In this document: piece after piece, positions 40,460 to 50,641 of the stretch
Layout: each line of letters opens with the position of its first letter
How positions within the stretch are numbered: the first letter of the stretch is position 1
DNA from: Staphylococcus simiae
Lineage (GTDB): Bacteria; Bacillota; Bacilli; Staphylococcales; Staphylococcaceae
DNA: 64,000 bases
Reading direction: 5' to 3'
Assembly: GCF_017357005.1 (NCBI RefSeq)
Contig: NZ_CP071589.1
Location: forward strand, 868,001 to 932,000
Position numbers and translations under genes: made by a program
Notes under the pieces: model-generated
Database searches by the model: none
The model's input: the letters and a program-made list of their open reading frames with translations, nothing else
What the model was told of the DNA's origin: nothing

Positions 40460-41230
40460 ATGTTAAATCTTGAAAACAAAACATTTGTTATTATGGGTAT
40501 TGCAAACAAACGTAGTATTGGTTTTGGTGTTGCTAAAGTATTAGATACTTTAGGTGCCAAATTAGTATTTACATATCGCAAAGAACGTAGCCGTAAAGAA
40601 TTAGAGAAATTATTAGAACAACTTAATCAAAGTGAACAACGTTTATACCAAATTGACGTTCAAAGTGACGAAGAAGTGATTAATGGCTTTGCTAAAATCG
40701 GTCAAGAAGTTGGAAATATTGATGGTGTATACCATTCAATCGCTTTTGCTAATATGGAAGATTTACGCGGACGTTTTTCTGAAACATCTCGTGAAGGTTT
40801 CTTGTTAGCACAAGATATTAGTTCATATTCTTTAACTATCGTGGCACATGAAGCTAAAAAATTGATGCCTGAAGGTGGTACCATTGTTGCAACTACTTAC
40901 TTAGGCGGAGAATTTGCAGTTCAAAATTATAACGTCATGGGCGTTGCTAAAGCTAGTTTAGAAGCTAATGTGAAATATTTAGCATTAGATTTAGGACCTG
41001 ATAATATTAGAGTAAATGCTATTTCAGCTGGTCCTATTCGTACGCTTAGTGCTAAAGGTGTTGGAGGATTTAACACAATTTTAAAAGAAATCGAAGAACG
41101 AGCACCATTAAAACGTAATGTTGATCAAGAAGAAGTTGGTAAGACAGCAGCATACTTATTAAGTGATTTATCAAGTGGTGTTACTGGTGAAAATATACAT
41201 GTAGACAGTGGTTTCCACGCTATAAAATAA
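40460..41230 (+). CDS. fabI: Enoyl-ACP reductase FabI
   Basis: NADPH-preferring enoyl reductase completing each fatty-acid elongation cycle; the triclosan target. 256 residues, short-chain dehydrogenase fold. Catalytic Y157 and K164 with Y147 are in place. Residues A95 and F204, where triclosan-resistance changes (A95V, F204C) arise in S. aureus, are the sensitive type. AAGGAGTTATAAAT precedes the ATG. From memory it differs from S. aureus FabI at about 11 positions. Transcribed alone. Confidence 0.98.
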   Translation: MLNLENKTFVIMGIANKRSIGFGVAKVLDTLGAKLVFTYRKERSRKELEKLLEQLNQSEQRLYQIDVQSDEEVINGFAKIGQEVGNIDGVYHSIAFANMEDLRGRFSETSREGFLLAQDISSYSLTIVAHEAKKLMPEGGTIVATTYLGGEFAVQNYNVMGVAKASLEANVKYLALDLGPDNIRVNAISAGPIRTLSAKGVGGFNTILKEIEERAPLKRNVDQEEVGKTAAYLLSDLSSGVTGENIHVDSGFHAIK

Positions 41231-41235
41231 TAAAA

Positions 41236-41279
41236 AAATAAAACGAGATTGCACAATTGTGTTTAATCTCGTTTTATTT
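41236..41279 (+). terminator. Terminator after fabI
   Basis: AAATAAAACGAGATT pairs with AATCTCGTTTTATTT around a 14-base interior, with a T-rich tail. Confidence 0.85.
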
Positions 41280-41292
41280 TGTAATGAACGTT

Positions 41293-41328
41293 AAAAGAGT
41301 TGAAGCATCAGTGCTTCAACTCTTTTTT
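41293..41328 (-). terminator. Terminator of the AI-2E-family gene (works on both strands)
   Basis: Perfect stem AAAAGAGTTGAAGC (41293-41306) with GCTTCAACTCTTTT (41313-41326), six-base loop, immediately beyond the minus-strand stop codon. Confidence 0.85.
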
Positions 41329-41333
41329 GATTA

Positions 41334-42419
41334 TTAGTCTTTAACATCACTATTAGCTTTATCAATAATACGTTGTCGGTATTTAAAGATATTACTGACA
41401 ACTGTTTTAAGAACAGCATATAATGGTACAGCAATTAGAATTAATGTAAAGCCACCTAAATCACCAGCTGCTAATATAACAACGATAATTGTAAGGGGAT
41501 GGATATTTAAAGATTTACCCATAACATTAGGTGTAATGACATTACCTTCAAGTTGATGTGCAATTAAAGTAATGACACATACCCAAATAAAAGTAGTAGG
41601 GCTATCAATAATACCTAAAATTGCAGCGGGTGCAAAGGATAACCAAGAACCTAAAAATGGAATTAAGTTTGCCACACCTGCAAATAGTACAAGTAGTGGA
41701 ATATAAGGTAAGTGAATAATTGAATAACCTAAGTATAAGAAAATGCCTAAAATAACACTGACAGTAACTTGGCCTTGAATGTATGATTTTAAAGTGAAGT
41801 TAACATCAGTTAACATATCAACAAAAAATACTTTACGTTCACCTTTGAAAAATTTGGCAATTGCTGGAATAAATTTTTCATGATCTTTTAACATATAAAT
41901 TAAAAAGAACGGCACCATGATTAATAAGAAGATAGTAGAAACTAATGAAGTTATATATTGTAATGAATTAGATAATATATTTGTAACTCCATCTCCAATA
42001 GAATTAACCATATTAGTGATTCTACTTGTTACATCGCTAGGTAATTTATCCATTTGAGCTAAAGCAAAATTGATAATCTGTTCTGCTTCTTTTTGTAATG
42101 CTGGTGTTTGACTAATTAAATTATTAATATTTGATACAATAATTGGTGCGATAAAAGCGATAATAATACCAATAATTGCAAATAACGCTAGCATAATTGT
42201 CGTAATACTTGCCCAACGAGGGAAACCTACTTTTTCTAGTAGCTGTTGAAAAGGTAAGCAAATATAAAATAGAAAACCACTAATTAAAAATGGAAGAAAT
42301 ACAGAGCCGATAATTGTGGCGATTGGTTCAAATACTTCATGCACTTCCATAAATAGTTTGATGATTATGAACAACATAATTAATGCTATGCCAGTCCGGA
42401 ACCAAACTTTGTTCAACAT
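41334..42419 (-). CDS. AI-2E (DUF20) family transporter-like membrane protein
   Basis: 361 residues with about eight membrane helices. Family features include the pairs of helices at 10-75, a cytoplasmic or external stretch (about 95-140) with SQTPALQKEAEQI, and the C-terminal GNVITPNVMGKSL...HPLTIIVVILAAG signature near 297-320. Members range from autoinducer exporters to Na+/H+ antiporters (B. subtilis YueF/YubA-type); the substrate here is unknown. AGGAGGAGCGTCATTT precedes the ATG. It is a single gene, diverging from the alanine symporter gene. Confidence 0.85.
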   Translation of the reverse strand: MLNKVWFRTGIALIMLFIIIKLFMEVHEVFEPIATIIGSVFLPFLISGFLFYICLPFQQLLEKVGFPRWASITTIMLALFAIIGIIIAFIAPIIVSNINNLISQTPALQKEAEQIINFALAQMDKLPSDVTSRITNMVNSIGDGVTNILSNSLQYITSLVSTIFLLIMVPFFLIYMLKDHEKFIPAIAKFFKGERKVFFVDMLTDVNFTLKSYIQGQVTVSVILGIFLYLGYSIIHLPYIPLLVLFAGVANLIPFLGSWLSFAPAAILGIIDSPTTFIWVCVITLIAHQLEGNVITPNVMGKSLNIHPLTIIVVILAAGDLGGFTLILIAVPLYAVLKTVVSNIFKYRQRIIDKANSDVKD

Positions 42420-42631
42420 AAATGACGCTCCTCCTAAAATTTAAAATACAGTTATCTATAAGTATATCTCAAAATATACATGTAAAAAAGAATTATATTA
42501 GTTAGACGAAAAATAGATTGCTACATTGATAATTTATTACAATAATTTAATAGAATATTCTGAAAAATGTGTTGAAGTGTGTAAATATACATCGTATAAT
42601 ATTTTAAATTAAATTAAAAAGGGGGAGTCAT

Positions 42632-44212
42632 ATGATAGAAAGATTAGTAGGTTTCTTAAATGATATTGTTTGGAGTAAACCTTTGGTATATGGCTTATTA
42701 TTGACAGGTTTGTTTTTTACTTTGCGTATGAGATTTTTTCAAGTCAGGTACTTTAAAGAAATGATAAGACTCATGTTTCAGGGAGAGCGTTCTCCAAATG
42801 GTGTATCCAGTTTTCAAGCTATTGCAATGTCATTAGCTGGGAGAGTGGGGACAGGTAATATTGTAGGTGTATCAACGGCTATATTTATTGGTGGTCCTGG
42901 AGCAGTCTTTTGGATGTGGATAAGTGCATTTTTAGGAGCAAGTAGTGCTTTTATTGAATCAACATTAGGCCAAATTTTTAAACGTGTTGAAAATAATGAA
43001 TATCGAGGTGGGCCTGCTTATTATATTGAATATGGTATAGGTGGAAAGTTTGGTAAAATTTATGGTGCTTTATTTGCCATTGTTACTATTATTTCAGTAG
43101 GATTGTTATTACCAGGTGTTCAATCTAATGCTATTGCAAGTTCAATGCATAATGCCATTCAAATTCCTCAATGGTTAATGGGAATTGCCGTAGTGATAGT
43201 CTTAGGTTTGATTATTTTTGGTGGGCTACGCAGTATTGCTAACGTTGCAACGGCTGTTGTACCGTTTATGGCAATTATATACATATTGATGGCAGTAGTG
43301 ATTATTTGTCTTAATTTACAAGCAATACCAGCTTTATTTGCTGTTATATTCAAGTCAGCATTTGGTATACAATCAGCTTTTGGTGGTATTGTTGGTGCAA
43401 TGATTGAAATTGGAGTTAAAAGAGGGTTATATTCTAATGAAGCTGGACAAGGTACTGGACCTCATGCAGCTTCTGCTGCTGAAGTGTCACATCCAAGTAA
43501 ACAAGGTTTAGTTCAAGCATTTTCTGTATATATTGACACTTTATTTGTTTGTACAGCTACTGCATTAATTATATTAATTTCTGGTACTTACAATGTTACT
43601 GATGGAACGATGAATGCAAATGGTACACCACATTTAATCAAAGATGGTGGTATTTTTGTAGACTCTGATACGGGTAAAGATTATTCAGGAACAGCTATGT
43701 ATGTTCAAGCTGGTATAGATAAGGCTTTCCAAGGAGATCACTACCATTTTGATCCATCATTTTCAGGAGTGGGTTCTTATTTTGTTGCTTTTGCTTTATT
43801 CTTTTTTGCCTTCACTACAATCTTATCTTATTATTACATAACTGAAACAAATGTTGCTTATTTAACGCGTCATTATAATAATCACATATCTAATATATAT
43901 ATTAATATTGCGCGAATTATTTTATTATTTGCAACCTTTTATGGTGCTATTAAAACTGCCGATGTAGCATGGGCACTTGGTGACCTTGGGGTTGGGTTAA
44001 TGGCTTGGTTAAATATTATTGCTATTTGGATACTACATAAGCCTGCAGTAAATGCACTTAAAGATTATGAAATACAGCGTAAGAAATTAGGAAATGGTTA
44101 TCATGCAATTTATAAACCAGATGCTAACAAACTACCAAATGCAGTATTTTGGTTAAAGACATATCCTCAAAGATTGAACAGGGAAAAAGTAAAACAACAT
44201 TCCAAATCGTAG
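42632..44212 (+). CDS. Sodium:alanine symporter family (AGCS) transporter
   Basis: 526-residue amino acid carrier with about ten membrane helices. AGCS signatures are present: FQAIAMSLAGRVGTGNIVGV near 62-81, GPGAVFWMWISAFLG near 89-103, and SNEAGQGTGPHAASAAEV near 269-286. An extracytoplasmic loop of about 60 residues (about 325-385) lies between later helices. Substrate is probably alanine, glycine or glutamine with Na+, which sequence cannot settle. AAAGGGGGAG precedes the ATG. Confidence 0.92.
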   Translation: MIERLVGFLNDIVWSKPLVYGLLLTGLFFTLRMRFFQVRYFKEMIRLMFQGERSPNGVSSFQAIAMSLAGRVGTGNIVGVSTAIFIGGPGAVFWMWISAFLGASSAFIESTLGQIFKRVENNEYRGGPAYYIEYGIGGKFGKIYGALFAIVTIISVGLLLPGVQSNAIASSMHNAIQIPQWLMGIAVVIVLGLIIFGGLRSIANVATAVVPFMAIIYILMAVVIICLNLQAIPALFAVIFKSAFGIQSAFGGIVGAMIEIGVKRGLYSNEAGQGTGPHAASAAEVSHPSKQGLVQAFSVYIDTLFVCTATALIILISGTYNVTDGTMNANGTPHLIKDGGIFVDSDTGKDYSGTAMYVQAGIDKAFQGDHYHFDPSFSGVGSYFVAFALFFFAFTTILSYYYITETNVAYLTRHYNNHISNIYINIARIILLFATFYGAIKTADVAWALGDLGVGLMAWLNIIAIWILHKPAVNALKDYEIQRKKLGNGYHAIYKPDANKLPNAVFWLKTYPQRLNREKVKQHSKS

Positions 44213-44298
44213 GTTATATTTGTAATAAGTTAATACAATTTTAAAAATAGAGTGTCTCTTGGTACAATAATAATACAACTACTAGGGGGCACTTTGTT

Positions 44299-45045
44299 AT
44301 GTCAGAATATAAAAATGGTAAGATAAATAAACATGTTTATTTTAGTGAAATTTTAAATAGAGAAGTAACATTGAGTATCTATTTACCTGAACAATATAGT
44401 CATTTATTTAAATATAGAGTTATTTTATGTTTTGATGGTTTAGACTTCTTAAGATTTGGTCGTATTCAACGGTCATTAGAATCTTTATCTGAGCAAGAAC
44501 ACATAGAGAATGCTATTATTGTAGGATTTCATTATGAAGACGTTGATAAAAGACGTGAAGAGTTTCATCCACAAGGTTCAAGATCTCACTTAACAATTAA
44601 AGCTGTTGGGCAAGAAATTTTGCCATTTATAGAATCACAATTTTCAACATATAAAGTTGGTAATGCTAGATTATTAATGGGAGATAGCTTAGCAGGGAGT
44701 ATCGCATTATTAACAGCACTTACATATCCTACGATTTTTAGTCAAGTTGCAATGTTAAGCCCACAATATGATGAAACTGTAAAAGAAAAGATTGAAACAT
44801 GTAACAATATTGATCAATTAACAATTTGGCATGCTGTTGGACTTGATGAAGAGGATTTTGAACTACCAACTAATGGTAAACGCGCTAATTTTTTAACACC
44901 TAATCGTGAATTATATCACTTATTATCACAATATAATATGACTTATCATTATGAAGAATTTGACGGTGGTCATCAGTGGAAATCATGGAAACCGTTATTA
45001 CCACAAATTTTAACTTATTTTTTACATGAGAAAATCCAAGATTAA
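44299..45045 (+). CDS. Alpha/beta-hydrolase esterase (esterase D/YjcH-like)
   Basis: 248-residue serine hydrolase of the putative esterase (PF00756-like) family. The nucleophile is S130 in GDSLAGS. A C-terminal GGHQWKSWK near 227-235 supplies the catalytic His, and an Asp lies in the DEEDFELP region. No signal peptide, so cytosolic. Together with the following 2H phosphoesterase gene it mirrors the B. subtilis yjcH-yjcG neighbourhood. The start follows CTAGGGGGCACTTTGTT. The substrate is unknown; related siderophore esterases exist, but no iron-regulatory site was seen here. Confidence 0.85.
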   Translation: MSEYKNGKINKHVYFSEILNREVTLSIYLPEQYSHLFKYRVILCFDGLDFLRFGRIQRSLESLSEQEHIENAIIVGFHYEDVDKRREEFHPQGSRSHLTIKAVGQEILPFIESQFSTYKVGNARLLMGDSLAGSIALLTALTYPTIFSQVAMLSPQYDETVKEKIETCNNIDQLTIWHAVGLDEEDFELPTNGKRANFLTPNRELYHLLSQYNMTYHYEEFDGGHQWKSWKPLLPQILTYFLHEKIQD

Positions 45046-45221
45046 TAATTAAGCCATGATTAAAACACAGTAATAAAAGATCGTTATAAGTATGATATTA
45101 AAAAGTTATTTAATTAAAAAATTGTCTATTTTGTAAAAAATATGTAATTGTTAATTTTAAAGTAACGGTTTTCATAAAATTTTGATATAATAACATTAGG
45201 TTAAACAAAGGAGGAATTTAG

Positions 45222-45731
45222 ATGATTTTAGGGTTAGCATTAATTCCATCAAAGTCATTTCAAGAAACGGTAGATTCATATCGTAAACGTTATGATAAGC
45301 AATATGCACGTATTAAACCACATATCACAATTAAAGCTCCGTTTGAAATTGACGATCAAGATTTAGATTCAGTGGTTAGTCAAGTTAGAGCTAGAATCAA
45401 AGGTGTTCCAGCTGTTAATGTACATGCAACAAAAGCATCTAGTTTTAAGCCAACGAATAATGTTATTTATTTTAAAGTTGCTAAGACAGATGAACTAGAA
45501 ACATTGTTTGATCGTTTTAATGATAGTGATTTCTATGGTGAAGCAGAGCATGTTTTTGTGCCACATTTTACAATTGCACAAGGACTTTCAAGTCAAGAAT
45601 TTGAAGATATTTTTGGACAAGTTGCTCTTGCAGGGGTAGACCATGAAGAAGTTATAGAAGATTTAACATTATTAAGATTTGATGAAGAAGAAGACAAATG
45701 GAAAGAATTAGAAACATTTAAATTAGCATGA
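45222..45731 (+). CDS. 2H phosphoesterase / 2'-5' RNA ligase-like protein (YjcG type)
   Basis: 169 residues with the two HxT/S motifs of the 2H superfamily: HITI near 36-39 and HFTI near 112-115, spaced about 75 residues apart as in YjcG. Members act on 2'-5' or cyclic phosphodiesters of RNA or nucleotides. AAAGGAGGAATTTAG precedes the ATG, one of the strongest ribosome sites in the window. The gap of 176 bases from the esterase gene suggests a separate promoter. Physiological substrate unknown. Confidence 0.9.
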   Translation: MILGLALIPSKSFQETVDSYRKRYDKQYARIKPHITIKAPFEIDDQDLDSVVSQVRARIKGVPAVNVHATKASSFKPTNNVIYFKVAKTDELETLFDRFNDSDFYGEAEHVFVPHFTIAQGLSSQEFEDIFGQVALAGVDHEEVIEDLTLLRFDEEEDKWKELETFKLA

Positions 45732-45786
45732 TTATAAAAATAATGGGTAAAAGGTGAATTCGCCTACCCATAGATTTTTAGTATAT

Positions 45787-45845
45787 AAAAAGTGAGTATA
45801 TACCTATTTATTAGACAAATAGATAAATACTCACTTTTTGTTTTA
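45787..45845. terminator. Bidirectional terminator between the 2H phosphoesterase gene and ltaA
   Basis: AAAAAGTGAGTA pairs with TACTCACTTTTT (45828-45839) and an inner TATTTAT/ATAGATA stem, with T-runs in both directions. A smaller ATGGGTA...TACCCAT hairpin lies just upstream (45743-45771). Confidence 0.85.
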
Positions 45846-45931
45846 TGAAAGCTATTACTTGATACAATTAACTTACTTTAAAATCGTATATGTTGTTATA
45901 TTCTATATCTAAACAATACCTTGTAAAATAT

Positions 45932-47122
45932 TTAATGTTTTCTTTGTCTATGGCTAATAAAATACGTACCGTAAAATATAGCTAATACTAGGAAGACTAA
46001 TGATGAAAAGTAAAATGTATTATTTAAATTATTCGTAAATTGAGTAATTAATCCTCCGAATAATGGTCCAATCATTGAACCGAAACCTTGAATACTATTA
46101 AAAACTCCCCAAGTCTCTTCTTGTTCATCGCTTTTAATAAAGCATGCCATAAAGGTATTCCAAGCAGGAAGTAATATCCCGTACATTAAACCGATTGCTA
46201 AGGCTATAATCCAAACTATATAAATGTTAAATATCATAGATAAGATAAATATTAAAATCATATATAAGAGAAAGCCAGTTAAAATAACACCATACATAAA
46301 ATTTCGACTTCTATGGTCAATTAATTTTGATAAAAATAACATCGAGAACGCACAACCTAAACCACCTATAATGATGGCAACTGTGTATTCAATAGTGCTT
46401 ACTTTGACAACTTTTGTTGCATAAGTAGGTAAGATAGGTACTAAGGCAGAGATTGCGGCACCTTGTAATAAAATACCTGGAAATAACAATAAATGTCTTT
46501 TTGTAACGTCAACAATTTGACCTAATTGTTCTTTTACAGGTCGTGTATTATAGTTAGTCAATGTTACATTAACAAAATAATATAATACCCAAGCTATTAA
46601 CACGACTAAAGACATCATAAATGTAAATTTAGTTGGATGCAGTTTAACTAAAAAGTTCATCACAACCCAACCAACTAAAAGCCCAAGTAACCATGCAAAA
46701 TAAACATAGCCCATTTGTTTACCACGTTTATCTTCCTCAACACTTGATAACATGATAACCCAAATAGGACTAACTGCAATACCTAGCATAATTGCACTTA
46801 GAATAATAACAACTGGTGATGCTGGAAACCAAATAACTAAAAATAAACTTAAAAAAGCTAAGATAAACCCAGAAGTTAAAACAGTACGAGCACCAAATTT
46901 TTTAAGTAAGAAACCTATAACGAAATTAGTAGTGGCATCCGCAATGAAATGTATTGAAAAAGCTAAAGAGGTAATGGCAACAGCAATCGATGTTACTGTT
47001 GGCAAATAATTAATATAACTTAGTATATACATACCTCTAGCAAATTCCATTAAAAAGAGAATGACCAACATTAAAACAAAGTTTCTTTTGTTAGCGTAAT
47101 TACTTGACAAAGAATCTTGCAT
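45932..47122 (-). CDS. ltaA: LtaA, glycolipid flippase for lipoteichoic acid anchor
   Basis: Major-facilitator protein that moves diglucosyl-diacylglycerol made by UgtP to the outer leaflet, where it becomes the lipoteichoic acid anchor. About 396 residues and 12 membrane helices, with the MFS loop motif [13 protein letters not shown] near 131-143. The start at 47122 (MQDSLSSNY) is chosen over an upstream ATG (47140) because AAAGG lies nine bases before it and the protein then matches the S. aureus length. It overlaps the end of ugtP by 23 bases, so translation is coupled. Confidence 0.93.
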   Translation of the reverse strand: MQDSLSSNYANKRNFVLMLVILFLMEFARGMYILSYINYLPTVTSIAVAITSLAFSIHFIADATTNFVIGFLLKKFGARTVLTSGFILAFLSLFLVIWFPASPVVIILSAIMLGIAVSPIWVIMLSSVEEDKRGKQMGYVYFAWLLGLLVGWVVMNFLVKLHPTKFTFMMSLVVLIAWVLYYFVNVTLTNYNTRPVKEQLGQIVDVTKRHLLLFPGILLQGAAISALVPILPTYATKVVKVSTIEYTVAIIIGGLGCAFSMLFLSKLIDHRSRNFMYGVILTGFLLYMILIFILSMIFNIYIVWIIALAIGLMYGILLPAWNTFMACFIKSDEQEETWGVFNSIQGFGSMIGPLFGGLITQFTNNLNNTFYFSSLVFLVLAIFYGTYFISHRQRKH

Positions 47123-48275
47123 ATAAAGGAACCTTTCCATAAATATCTTGTGGTTGTGAAGAATGACCTAACATATTTAATAAGTCTCTACATATTTTTT
47201 CAGTTGAGTGGTTTATATTGTTGTTCTTCATTTGATCAGTCATGGCTAATAATTGATCTTCGTTGGTTGTTAATTCAGCTACTATATTAACTGCATCTTC
47301 AGGTGTATTCGCAATTTTACCAAACCCTTGTTGTTCAAAAAATAAAGCATTTTCTAATTCTTGTCCTGGAGCAGGATTTAAAAAGATCATAGGAATATGT
47401 CGAGATAAGCCTTCAGATATTGTAATACCACCGGGCTTAGTAATCATTAATTGACTTGAAGCCATCCATTCATTCATATGTTTAGTGTATCCTAAAATTA
47501 AGACATTTGAATTAGATTTAAACTGCTGTTGTAGTGAACGTTTTAAATCTTTACTATTACCGCATATCATCACTACTTGCGTATTTGGACTTTGTGATAA
47601 TATATCAGTTATCATTGTATTAAAGCCACTAGAAACGCCGAACGCACCTGCAGACATTAAAATAATATGTTTATTAGGGTCTAAATTATGGTTTTCAAGC
47701 CATTGATTACGATTAATATGTTCTTCAAATTTATTGGCAATTGGAATTCCAGTTACTTTAACATTGTCAGCGGGTATACCAACTTCAATAAAATCTTGTT
47801 TAGTCTCTTCAGTAGCTACATAATAACGTTCAGAATGTGGTGTTACCCAGTTTTTATGTAAACGATAATCTGTTAAGACTGTTGCGATTGGAATATTAAT
47901 ATTAAATTGTTCAGTTAACACTGACATTACTGGAGTAGGAAATGTCATTAAAATTAAGTCAGGTTTTTCTTTAATTAACAAATTGATTAATTTATTTAAT
48001 CCATAATATTTATAGAAGCATTTATCTAACTTATCTGGGCGGCTGTAATAAAACCCTTTATACATATTTCTAAAGTATTTAAAGCTATTGATATACCACT
48101 TTTTACAAATGGAAGTTAAAATAGGATGCGCCTCCATAAAAAGGTCGTGTTCAATAACGCTTAAATGATCTAAATTCATATCATTTAATTGGTTAACGAT
48201 ACTTTGAGTAACTTGCATATGACCGTTACCGAAAGACCCAGTAATAATCAATATCTTTTTATTTTGAGTAACCAT
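47100..48275 (-). CDS. ugtP: UgtP (YpfP), processive diacylglycerol beta-glucosyltransferase
   Basis: Makes Glc2-diacylglycerol from UDP-glucose, the anchor of lipoteichoic acid. 391 residues, the S. aureus length. MGDG-synthase/GT28 features are visible: [10 protein letters not shown] near 13-22 for the membrane-lipid acceptor side and [13 protein letters not shown] near 277-289 for UDP-sugar binding. GGAGGGTGGCTATTA precedes the ATG. It is the first gene of the ugtP-ltaA operon on the minus strand. Confidence 0.96.
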   Translation of the reverse strand: MVTQNKKILIITGSFGNGHMQVTQSIVNQLNDMNLDHLSVIEHDLFMEAHPILTSICKKWYINSFKYFRNMYKGFYYSRPDKLDKCFYKYYGLNKLINLLIKEKPDLILMTFPTPVMSVLTEQFNINIPIATVLTDYRLHKNWVTPHSERYYVATEETKQDFIEVGIPADNVKVTGIPIANKFEEHINRNQWLENHNLDPNKHIILMSAGAFGVSSGFNTMITDILSQSPNTQVVMICGNSKDLKRSLQQQFKSNSNVLILGYTKHMNEWMASSQLMITKPGGITISEGLSRHIPMIFLNPAPGQELENALFFEQQGFGKIANTPEDAVNIVAELTTNEDQLLAMTDQMKNNNINHSTEKICRDLLNMLGHSSQPQDIYGKVPLYARFFVK

Positions 48276-48390
48276 TAATAGCCACCCTCCGTTAATCTAA
48301 AAATTTAGTTTAAGTGTAACTTATTTTTCATTATTATAAAAGAAATAAAGCTAATTTAATGATGAAGTTGAGGTTGAGTCAAAAAGTAGT

Positions 48391-48502
48391 GAACCTGGGA
48401 CAAAAAGCAATTTTCACTATATTTTAAGTGTTTGGCAGTAACTGTCTGATTTTTAAAATGTTGATAAATCAACGCTTTAAAAACCTAGTCTGTTCCACTC
48501 CC
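48391..48502 (+). repeat. Dispersed hairpin repeat, family B, copy 2
   Basis: Second copy of the repeat at 16026-16143, on the same strand. It ends in GTTCCACTCCC, while the start reads CCTGGGACA, so the ends can pair weakly. The central stem TTTTTAAAATGTTGAT / ATCAACGCTTTAAAAA keeps its pairing although bases differ from copy 1. Confidence 0.75.
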
Positions 48503-48912
48503 AACATTGACTGTTGAATTATTAAGTATTATTAAACCAAAAACTTATCATTCTAGTCAGACTCAGCAAGGTAGTATGACGAATTGTATTGGAATCAACA
48601 ATTGTAGATAAAATAAAATAATAACAATTTTAACTAATGTTAATAGAAATCAACATAATAGTTATGTTAAAGAAATTTATTATTCAAAAAATATACAGTA
48701 GTTAATTATAGCATAATTTTTAGTTACTGTTAGTTATAATAATTAAGTTATAACTCAGATTAAAAAATATATTATATGAAGAAATACGAATTAAATTGGA
48801 AATAGACAATCATTATCATAGTTAATCATAGCTTATTAAAAATAATTATAAATTTATAAACACAGTTAAAACGTGTATAATAGAACTATTGTAAAAAAAG
48901 GAGCGGTTCAGT
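48503..48912 (+). promoter_or_regulatory. AT-rich leader region of murE, no gene seen
   Basis: No supported gene. A probable murE -10, TATAAT, is at 48876-48881, with only a weak -35 (TTTATA, 48853-48858). A partial Fur-like sequence, GATAATGATT read on the minus strand, lies near 48810-48820; it matches about 14 of 19 consensus positions and is not convincing. Confidence 0.35.
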
Positions 48913-50397
48913 TTGAATGCGAATACGTTGTTTGAAAAAATTAAAGTAAAACGTGTTATAGGTACTTTAAATAGAGAAATTGAAGATATCACTACTGACT
49001 CACGTACTGCTAAAGCAGGTAGTATTTTTGTAGCTTCAGTAGGGTATACAGTTGATAGTCATAAATTTTGTCAAAATGTAGTAAATCAAGGATGTAATGT
49101 TATTGTAGTCAATAAAGAACAACTATTGACTGGAGATGTTACACAAGTTATCGTGCCAGATACCTTAAGAGTTGCGAGTATATTAGCACATACATTATTT
49201 AATTATCCAAGTCATCAACTTATAACTTATGGTGTTACTGGGACAAATGGTAAAACATCGATTGCAACAATGATTCATTTGATTAATAGAAAATTAAATA
49301 AAAATAGTGCTTATTTGGGTACAAATGGTTTCCAAATTAATGAAACTAAAACAAAAGGTGCCAATACAACACCAGAAACGGTGTCATTAACTAAGAAAAT
49401 TAAAGAAGCAGTTGATGCTGGTGCTGAATCTATGACGTTAGAAGTATCAAGTCATGGTTTAGTACTAGGACGTTTAAGAGGTGTTGAATTTGATGTTGCT
49501 ATTTTCTCAAATTTAACGCAGGATCATTTAGATTTTCATGGCACAATGGAAGCATATGGACATGCTAAATCATTATTATTTAGTCAACTAGGTGAAGATT
49601 TAGCGAAAGAAAAATATGCTATTGTCAATAATGATGATGACTTTTCACATTATTTAACGACTGTCACACCTTATGAGGTATTTACTTACGGTATTGATAA
49701 TGATGCGCAATTCATGGCTACAAATATACATGAGTCGTTGCAAGGCGTAACTTTTGATTTTGAAACACCATTTGGTAGTTACGCAGTAAAATCTCCATAT
49801 GTAGGTAAATTTAATATTTCTAATATTATGGCAGCAATGATTGCAGTATGGAGTAAAGGCGTATCATTTGAAGATATTATTAAAGCAGTTGAACATCTTG
49901 AACCTGTAGAGGGTAGATTAGAAGTATTAGATCCATCATTACCGATAGATTTGATTATTGATTATGCTCATACTGCCGATGGTATGAATAAATTGATTGA
50001 TGCTGTTAAACCATTCGTTAAACAAAAATTAATCTTTTTAGTTGGTATGGCTGGAGAACGTGATTTAACGAAGACACCAGAAATGGGTAGTGTCGCATGT
50101 AGAGCTGATTATGTCATCTTTACACCAGATAATCCTGCTAATGACGACCCGAAAATGTTAACAGCAGAGTTAGCTAAAGGTGCAACACATGACAATTACA
50201 TTGAGTTTGATGATCGTGCAGCAGGTATTAAACATGCTATAGACGTTGCAGAACCAGGTGATACAGTAGTCTTAGCTTCAAAGGGTCGTGAACCATATCA
50301 AATCATGCCAGGTCATGTTAAAGTACCACATCGAGATGACTTAATAGGTTTAGAAGCGGCATATAAAAAATTTGGTGGTGGGCCAATTGATCATTAA
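48913..50397 (+). CDS. murE: MurE, UDP-MurNAc-tripeptide synthetase (L-lysine-adding)
   Basis: Adds L-lysine as third residue of the peptidoglycan stem peptide. 494 residues, with a TTG start as known for S. aureus murE; AAAGGAGCGG lies about 9 bases upstream. ATP-binding [10 protein letters not shown] is near 109-118. The specificity loop reads DNPANDDP near 405-412, where meso-diaminopimelate enzymes have DNPR, supporting lysine. The following short gene begins within its last codons. Confidence 0.97.
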   Translation: MNANTLFEKIKVKRVIGTLNREIEDITTDSRTAKAGSIFVASVGYTVDSHKFCQNVVNQGCNVIVVNKEQLLTGDVTQVIVPDTLRVASILAHTLFNYPSHQLITYGVTGTNGKTSIATMIHLINRKLNKNSAYLGTNGFQINETKTKGANTTPETVSLTKKIKEAVDAGAESMTLEVSSHGLVLGRLRGVEFDVAIFSNLTQDHLDFHGTMEAYGHAKSLLFSQLGEDLAKEKYAIVNNDDDFSHYLTTVTPYEVFTYGIDNDAQFMATNIHESLQGVTFDFETPFGSYAVKSPYVGKFNISNIMAAMIAVWSKGVSFEDIIKAVEHLEPVEGRLEVLDPSLPIDLIIDYAHTADGMNKLIDAVKPFVKQKLIFLVGMAGERDLTKTPEMGSVACRADYVIFTPDNPANDDPKMLTAELAKGATHDNYIEFDDRAAGIKHAIDVAEPGDTVVLASKGREPYQIMPGHVKVPHRDDLIGLEAAYKKFGGGPIDH

Positions 50398-50641
50398 ACA
50401 GTTGGTTGATAATAATCTAAAGATAAATGTTTATATTGAAATACTAGCTAATCAAATGTTATTAATAGCTATTCCAGAGTGGTTTTGGTCTGTAGAACTA
50501 CCACGTACAACCAATAAAGACGATTGCTATGAAGAATTATTAATGCAGTTATTTGTATTTAAAGAAGAAAATGAAGCACAACTTATCGCGCAACAATTAA
50601 CGCATTGGATTGACACATATAAAAAGGAGCATGATTCATGA
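50387..50641 (+). CDS. Small conserved protein between murE and prfC
   Basis: About 84 residues starting (TTG) IIKQLVDNN, overlapping the murE end by 11 bases; an alternative TTG at 50372 adds five codons. GGTGGTGGG inside murE may act as ribosome site. No domain recognised: no membrane segment, several Trp (WFW near 37-39), acidic and Gln-rich C-terminus. The same position in S. aureus holds a hypothetical protein of this kind. Its end overlaps the prfC start (ATGA). Tight coupling on both sides argues it is a real gene. Confidence 0.75.
   Translation: MIIKQLVDNNLKINVYIEILANQMLLIAIPEWFWSVELPRTTNKDDCYEELLMQLFVFKEENEAQLIAQQLTHWIDTYKKEHDS

Noticed and set aside
48800-48832. Fur-box-like sequence upstream of murE
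   Set aside because: About 14 of 19 positions match the consensus in an AT-rich region and it lies well upstream of the -10. murE is not an expected Fur target.
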